From the NCBI GenBank assembly GCA_900660155.1, contig CABFPE010000274.1, positions 251,802 to 294,177 on the forward strand: 42,376 nucleotides of DNA, written 5' to 3'. Each line of letters begins with the position of its first letter. Position 1 is the first letter of the stretch. This document shows positions 38,201-42,376 of this stretch, in pieces. Source of the DNA: Hofstenia miamia. Its lineage: Eukaryota > Xenacoelomorpha > Acoela > Hofsteniidae. The notes below the pieces were generated by a model. The model worked only from the letters and a program-made list of their open reading frames with translations. It was not told where the DNA came from and searched no databases. The position numbers and the translations under genes were made by a program.

Positions 38201-41012
38201 AAACATTGCCCCAACCTATTTATATCTTCTTATGGCTTGACCCAACCAAAAACCTATCAAGAAATGTAACTCAACCCATTTAGAGCACCGATATAAATCA
38301 CTGAACTTGGTTAACATTTTCCAAAATATATTAAAATCACGAACGATCATTTATAAATGTCCCTATATGCATGCAATTATTATAAAATTTTTTATAAAAA
38401 TATATTGTACTAACCTCAATTGCTAAAAAGCAAGAGCACAAGTTATCGATTCTTGGTGCATGGACAAACTCATCATTGACTCCACCAACTTGCTAAACAA
38501 ATCTCAATATCAAAGGCATGGATATAAATTCTTGTTTGCCTGTACAATAGTATGAAGGAAACCATTTAATTCATAATATATAACTTGGGATTAAGAAAAA
38601 GTTATAGAAAAAGCTGAATAGGAATACGTGCAAAATAAACAATGCTATCAGCAATATAAAAATGCATAACACTTGCAAAAGTGACAGCTAGATATTTACT
38701 GAAAATATTTACATCAGAAAAGCAATCAAAGAGCAAAGAGGAAGCTAAAAATGAAGAAAGTGAAGTCATTACCTGGATTCGTCAAAGCCCAACTAAGACC
38801 TAAATTTTGATTTTTCCTTTATTGAAACCAAAGCACAATTTTGAATTCAATTTTAACTGTTACTATATAAGTACAGAATAAACAGGCAGGTATACATCCA
38901 AACAGTATGTTTACAATAAAATTGACGCAAGGTCATTAAAATATGGGGCCGGGCGCTACTAAGAAGTAATTAACCGGGTAAAAAATTCCTACCGATAAAC
39001 TGACATAATCATCCAATCACCAAAGGTTGCGGTTATATAGAAACTACATAAGTTTAAAACAAATGTTTTACACCATTGTGTCGTTTGAAAATAATTGATT
39101 TAACCATTGTCTATTATCATTCCACTATGTCGGCTAAATACCCGAATCTAAGCCTTAAACGTTGTGTTCTAATATTGTTACACGTTTTTCATGAGCAACT
39201 CAGTTACTAGCGCTGAGCCTGAAGTTGGCTCAAAAATAAGCAACTTCTGAGGCTAAGATCTCGTAAATAATAAGCAACTGAGGCTCAAAGATGACCCTAT
39301 GGTAAGCAGAACTTACAGTAAAATTGATGAAAGCAGTAGTTACAAAAATCTCTTAACATAAAAAAATACTAAATCACAGCTAAATTCATTTCTTAATATA
39401 AAAACATACAGAGTCCTTCAACAATTATAAGCAAACAAAAATATAACTTGGTCTTACCAACTGTTAAACAATTTTGAAGCTGAATTTACATAAATATTAA
39501 GCAACCCTCAGGCCAGAGGCGCACCCAGCTTTTTTTCCTGGGGAGCGAAATCATGCAATATCTCAATATATAAATATATTTTAAATATATGAATGCATAA
39601 TGCAATATTCATATATATCTTTCTATATGAACCTCATCGATCATTGAAAAGCATTAACAGGGGAATTAAATAGTCAGTGCATTTTGGGAGTGAAATATTT
39701 GAAATGACTTTTGTATTCGGATCTGGTGTTTCAACCAATTGATCAGGGACAAATTTCAAAGTCTTCCATTTCATTGTATTTCTTTGAAAACTTCTAATCG
39801 TTTACAGTGTTGACGATGTTCACATGATGATACTAGCAGGCAGAATTCAATATTTTATCACCGATTTGAGAATAGAAATGGATTTCGTCTCATTTTCTTT
39901 GAATATCTAGTAATGCATTATTACTAAAATTTTTTGGATTATTATTGTCATATATATAACGCTCCTTTAAATCTACCTTGGGATTCGATTTTTTTGCACA
40001 AGAACTAGGCAAATGTGAATAGCATTTTATGGTATTAATGTGAACAAATTAGTAAATTGTTTTTATAAAAACAATAATCTTTTCTAAATTTGGAAAATCT
40101 ATTTTTCCAAACAAGATACATGTAATACAAAATTCCTTTTCTGACTTCCAGAATAGACCAGCCAGTCTTTAAAACAATTCCCTTTAAATTAATGCTCGTT
40201 ATGCTGTTTTCCAAATTAAGCTTGCTTTGATGCACAATGATTAAACACTTCTGCTTATCATTATCAGGGAGGTTCTAAACTATAGGAAATTTTTATTCAG
40301 ACAATCATTTTTCAAAACTAACCTTTTTATAAACAATAAAACCACTATTGCAAGGAGCATGGCCTGAAGAATAAACTGTTGGAGCTAAGCCTATATTTAA
40401 GGGATTATTACACAAAGAAGCGTTTGTAGTATCCTGTTCTTTGTGCATTACATATATAGGGAAAGTAGATATCTTTTGCATGTTAATGAAAATAGAAACA
40501 GTTGGCATTAACTAAGTGCAAATATTCAATTTGGGATTTCGTATATTGAATAGTTACTCTAATTTAATATTATATTTTTCTAATTTCATTTCACCCTAAA
40601 GAACGGGAAGAGAATAACGAATGTTTTGGCTAAAATGAACGAAATTGAACTACTTTTGCTACACCTATACACTGTCAGTTCAAATACAGGTTGTCACTCT
40701 GCTAACTGACCCTACTCCCTAGTATAAATAGGAACTTTCCTTCCCTCTAGGTGCGCCCCTACCTAAGGCTGCACTAAAAATGAAGTTCATTATAAAATCA
40801 ATACTAACAGCAGCTTGAGTATCGGAAAGAAAAAGTTCAAAATCCAAAATTTCGTCGGCGGTAGTTAGTTCACCAGTTTGACGTAGAGCACTGGAAAGCT
40901 GTGTACCAAACTAAATATTTTATGAAGAGAAAGTAATTTGGAATTTATTACAGGATCATTGACTTCACTTTTTGATGAAAGCTCTTCACTGACAGTGGCC
41001 AATATTGGAACT
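32091..41012 (-). CDS. DNPEP: Aspartyl aminopeptidase (M18), copy B, 5'-incomplete
   Basis: Tandem paralogue of copy A on the same strand and upstream of it. Exons: 41012-40952, 40910-40809, 38492-38415, 32968-32748, 32626-32587, 32544-32443, 32258-32091, about 257 codons. Every exon has the same length and phase as its copy A counterpart. By eye, 208 of 257 residues are identical. [24 protein letters not shown] and MHSIRE are all intact, all splice sites are GT-AG, and there is no stop. The first four exons, including the one with GAHTDSP, are not seen up to 42376 and presumably lie beyond the window. A 27-nt exon at 31926-31952 may supply the C-terminus. Copies may have split roles, but nothing here shows that. 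Confidence 0.92.
32443..32544 (-). CDS. DNPEP: DNPEP copy B exon (GPVLKWN)
   Basis: 34 codons, three residues different from copy A. Ends ...GVPLQ at TTGCAG|gtgtgt, a normal GT donor where copy A has GC. The acceptor is taatag, the one exception to TTTAG among the mapped acceptors. Confidence 0.93.
32587..32626 (-). CDS. DNPEP: DNPEP copy B 40-nt micro-exon
   Basis: [13 protein letters not shown] after the split Lys; one residue differs from copy A. Flanked by introns of 121 and 42 nt. Confidence 0.92.
32748..32968 (-). CDS. DNPEP: DNPEP copy B exon (catalytic Glu pair)
   Basis: Begins [20 protein letters not shown], contains [19 protein letters not shown] and [16 protein letters not shown], and ends in a split Lys codon. 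Catalytic Glu pair and Asp ligand are intact. Donor TAA|gtaagc. Confidence 0.95.
32972..33335. other. Copy B intron, left part, nothing recognised
   Basis: AT-rich. A less AT-rich patch near 33080-33115 (ggagcaccctggacttctag) could be a transposon end but has no partner. Confidence 0.45.
33336..33440. repeat. Repeat related to 5567-5735
   Basis: Carries GGTTAGACTAGTGATTGGTT, close to the inverted right part of the 5567-5735 unit, followed by a shared AATCGCAT...CCACCAG block. Same probable MITE family. Confidence 0.4.
33441..34945. other. Copy B intron, nothing supported
   Basis: Frames 33534-33764 (minus) and 34194-34400 (plus, [15 protein letters not shown]...) carry no domain I recognise. 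Confidence 0.45.
34946..35346 (-). CDS. Unrecognised protein: HTH-like region, then Cys motif and acidic tail (two frames)
   Basis: From ATG at 35346 the minus strand encodes [20 protein letters not shown], then [20 protein letters not shown] and a second helix-like stretch [33 protein letters not shown] follows. Helices followed by DR...GRP resemble the paired-type DNA-binding domain and GRPR hook of Tc1/mariner transposases. Near 35060 the better frame shifts to [20 protein letters not shown] with [20 protein letters not shown] and an acidic end, stopping at 34946. CxCPxC could bind zinc. It lies within an intron of DNPEP copy B on the same strand. It may be a transposon fragment or a small gene with one frameshift; function unknown. 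Confidence 0.45.
35362..37088. other. Copy B intron, nothing supported
   Basis: AT-rich. Repeated GGTTGG/GGATTGG words between 36250 and 36710, and inverted GACCCAACC words near 38240, are suggestive of short transposon ends but too degenerate to define. Confidence 0.4.
37089..37480 (+). mobile_element. Tc1/mariner relic, transposase C-terminal half
   Basis: Starts at an end-like agggtctagcaaaaaattgcg. Then [15 protein letters not shown] resembles the second catalytic Asp box. In another frame (part of 37169-37426) come [20 protein letters not shown] and [18 protein letters not shown]. Finally a third frame gives [16 protein letters not shown] and a stop. Together this is the usual C-terminal half, with the SPDLNPIEN box decayed to CRNLMDR. 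A matching right end was not found. In an intron of DNPEP copy B. Confidence 0.7.
38415..38492 (-). CDS. DNPEP: DNPEP copy B exon (metal-binding RIDNL)
   Basis: 26 codons with [20 protein letters not shown] and FLAIE at the end. The metal-ligand Asp is present. Acceptor gtttag, donor GAG|gttagt. Confidence 0.93.
38496..39513. other. Copy B intron, nothing supported
   Basis: AT-rich, with a small GC-rich patch at 38944-38960 and a short stretch (39205-39300) of repeated AATAAGCAACT and GAGGCT words. Confidence 0.45.
39514..40761. mobile_element. Non-autonomous hAT-like element with 8-bp target duplication
   Basis: Left end CAGAGGCGCACCCAG; right end, inverted, TAGGGGCGCACCTAG (12 of 15 match). 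The 8 bp outside are cctcaggc on the left (39506-39513) and cctaaggc on the right (40762-40769), 7 of 8 identical. The 8-bp duplication and CAG-type ends are hAT hallmarks. The 1248-bp interior has only short frames (40035-40235 and 40305-40508, minus) without transposase motifs. Inserted 48 bp from an exon of DNPEP copy B. Confidence 0.8.
40809..40910 (-). CDS. DNPEP: DNPEP copy B exon (FGTQL)
   Basis: 34 codons, [20 protein letters not shown] then [14 protein letters not shown]. The intron before it is 41 nt (40911-40951), the shortest in the window's two genes. Donor GCT|gttagt. A hAT-like element ends 48 bp into the following intron. Confidence 0.9.
40952..41012 (-). CDS. DNPEP: DNPEP copy B exon (VPILAT)
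   Basis: One base of a split codon, then [20 protein letters not shown]. This is the most divergent shared exon (12 of 20 residues match copy A). Acceptor atttag, donor CCT|gtaata. Confidence 0.9.
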
Positions 41013-41242
41013 CTAAATGGATTCCACACTAAAAATCTACTGTCTGAAAATTTAATTAAAAATAGACTTCTAACCAAAATTATACAAAAAACGATTGATT
41101 CAACTGACAATAATTAATAGTCAAATGTGTTTAAAGCAACAAAAGCTCACATAACTGTTTAAACTACAAGTTTAAAGAATGTTCGAAGTAACAAATTAGT
41201 CAAAATTATTCTTCGTTATATATTTTTTTGAGTGAGACAAAA

Positions 41243-42228
41243 TATACAGGCGGATCAAAAATCCAGTGAAGCATTTTACCATAAACATATTCTAAAGCGA
41301 AAAATAACATAAGTTTGGTCGTTTTTTAACAGATGATCCATTCAACGCAATGCATTTGTGTAGCAATTGTTCAAAAGTTGTTGACAGCATCCCCAAGCGG
41401 TTACCGATCAAATATTTCAAAATTTGAATGTTTTTAATGACATTCCCAAAAAAGCTAAGAGGTAAAAAACCTAACGATCTCACTGACAAGCAGATTGGAA
41501 CACATCTTCCAATTCAGCTTCGAGGATATTAGTCATCTAAATTGTATGATATATCTTATGTCCTGAACCACCATTTTGTTGTGTTTAATTCGTTTTCGTT
41601 GTAAAAAGGAGAGAAACATGTCGAACATATCTTCATAACTAAGTGCATTGGTCGTAGGATTTGGAAAATAACGGTCGATGAATATTAAACTAGGAGCATC
41701 ACATCCACACACTTCAATAAAATTAATCCCTGGAGGGCAGAAGCCCGAAATCCTAAAATCGTAAAATTTGGAGTTGTAAGGAAATAGCTTCCGATACACT
41801 CTTAGAGTTTTTTCTATGGTTTTATGAACGATTTAGAACTTATGACATAAGCTTCTTATACTTTCGTGACAGCGATCTCCACATGGAAGCACCTCCATAA
41901 CTGCATACTTTCGTCTTGATTAGATCTGTCGCTCCTGGTCTAGTGATACATTTATTGAGTGAACTTAAATGCTTCAAATATGATCCTCACAGTATGGCAT
42001 AAATGAATTTTTTTCCCAGGCTACCTTGGTAAGCTTTCTCTAAAAAAGACAACGAAATAAACCAATTTAATAAGATCCTTTGTGGTCTAAATGGCACTAG
42101 ATTATAATCAATAAAAATGATTTCATAGCTAAAAAAAATTTTTTGGAAACGAATCCATGCCAGAAATGAAGTGGTTATAAATAAAAAAAGTGCCTGAATG
42201 TTTCAGTGGATTTTGGAGCACCCTACCT
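41243..42228 (-). mobile_element. Degenerate mariner-like transposon
   Basis: Imperfect inverted ends: tacaggcggatcaaaaatcc near 41245 and, inverted, gtagggtgctccaaaatcca near 42225, with (A)AAAATCCA..GAA.CATT in common. About 985 bp, the usual mariner size. The minus strand has decayed transposase pieces: frame 41799-41533 with MYRKLFPYNSKFYDF; QQNGGSGH near 41575 in place of QQDGAPAH; then 41489-41292, with GFLPLSFFGNVIKN and LLHKCIALNGSSVKK at the C-terminal end. Catalytic residues are mostly lost. Confidence 0.65.
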
Positions 42229-42286
42229 AAGGACTGCAGACTAATGCAATGCATATCTTATCATAGTATATAATAGCTTGCCGCAG

Positions 42287-42376
42287 CAGGGGCGCACCAA
42301 GCTTTTTCGATGAGGAGGGGAACTATTATATAAATATATATATACATATATATTATATATATATATACACACATAT
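42287..42376. mobile_element. Left end of a second hAT-like element, cut by window edge
   Basis: caggggcgcaccaagctttt closely matches the left end at 39514 and shares GAGGgGGAAC-like sequence after it. It then runs into AT repeats (42317-42376) and off the window. Confidence 0.6.
42317..42376. repeat. AT-rich simple repeat
   Basis: Interrupted (AT)n to the window end. Confidence 0.85.

Noticed and set aside
36250..38290. GGTTGG/GACCCAACC words as inverted ends of a large element
   Set aside because: Too short and degenerate to define boundaries.
1..42376. tRNA or rRNA genes
   Set aside because: No B-box-like ggttcgaa(t)cc in a cloverleaf context or rRNA-like stretch was seen.

Overview
The window is eukaryotic, almost certainly from an AT-rich, transposon-rich invertebrate. 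It has spliced genes with GT-AG introns, almost every acceptor reads TTTAG, and the transposon families (Tc1/mariner, hAT, PIF/Harbinger, CR1-type non-LTR elements) are typical of animals. There are no operons, ribosome binding sites or CRISPR arrays. I cannot place the species. The mix of 41-45-nt introns with kilobase introns would suit a flatworm, tunicate or cnidarian, but that is inference.

The only host genes I recognise are two tandem, same-strand (minus) copies of aspartyl aminopeptidase (DNPEP, peptidase family M18). Copy A runs from a start codon at 23461 down to 7875. Ten exons were mapped by hand; one internal exon (about 40 residues) and the C-terminal exon were not found. Copy B occupies 41012 down to 32091 with seven exons (plus a tentative terminal one); its 5' exons are missing here and probably lie beyond the right edge. 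The seven shared exons have identical lengths and phases and about 81% protein identity, and both copies keep every active-site residue those exons can hold. This looks like an old duplication with both copies under constraint.

Almost everything else is mobile DNA in decay. 1-3330: CR1-like non-LTR pieces (PHD-finger ORF1, endonuclease start, reverse transcriptase, 3' end). 4434-5171: another non-LTR 3' end on the minus strand. Introns of copy A: an unrecognised transposon-like relic (8.46-9.26 kb), a deleted Tc1 relic (11.3-11.9 kb), a PIF/Harbinger relic (14.5-14.9 kb), a fold-back repeat (16.25-16.77 kb), a hAT transposase relic (19.0-19.8 kb), and a perfect AT-cored palindrome next to a 134-N gap (22.0-22.3 kb). 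Between the genes: two near-identical Tc1 elements joined at a single N (27.5-30.0 kb), then a decayed gene with the residue pattern of a tyrosine recombinase (29985-31158). Introns of copy B: an HTH/Cys-motif ORF (34.9-35.35 kb), a Tc1/mariner relic (37.1-37.5 kb), and a non-autonomous hAT element with inverted repeats and an 8-bp target duplication (39514-40761). A degenerate mariner (41243-42228) and the start of a second hAT-like end (42287) close the window.

The least ordinary items are the tyrosine-recombinase-like relic with its apparent 39-nt GC-AG intron, the Tc1 insertion at its splice acceptor, a second GC donor in DNPEP copy A, and the unexplained HTH/Cys ORF. All boundaries were read by eye; no search or alignment was run.
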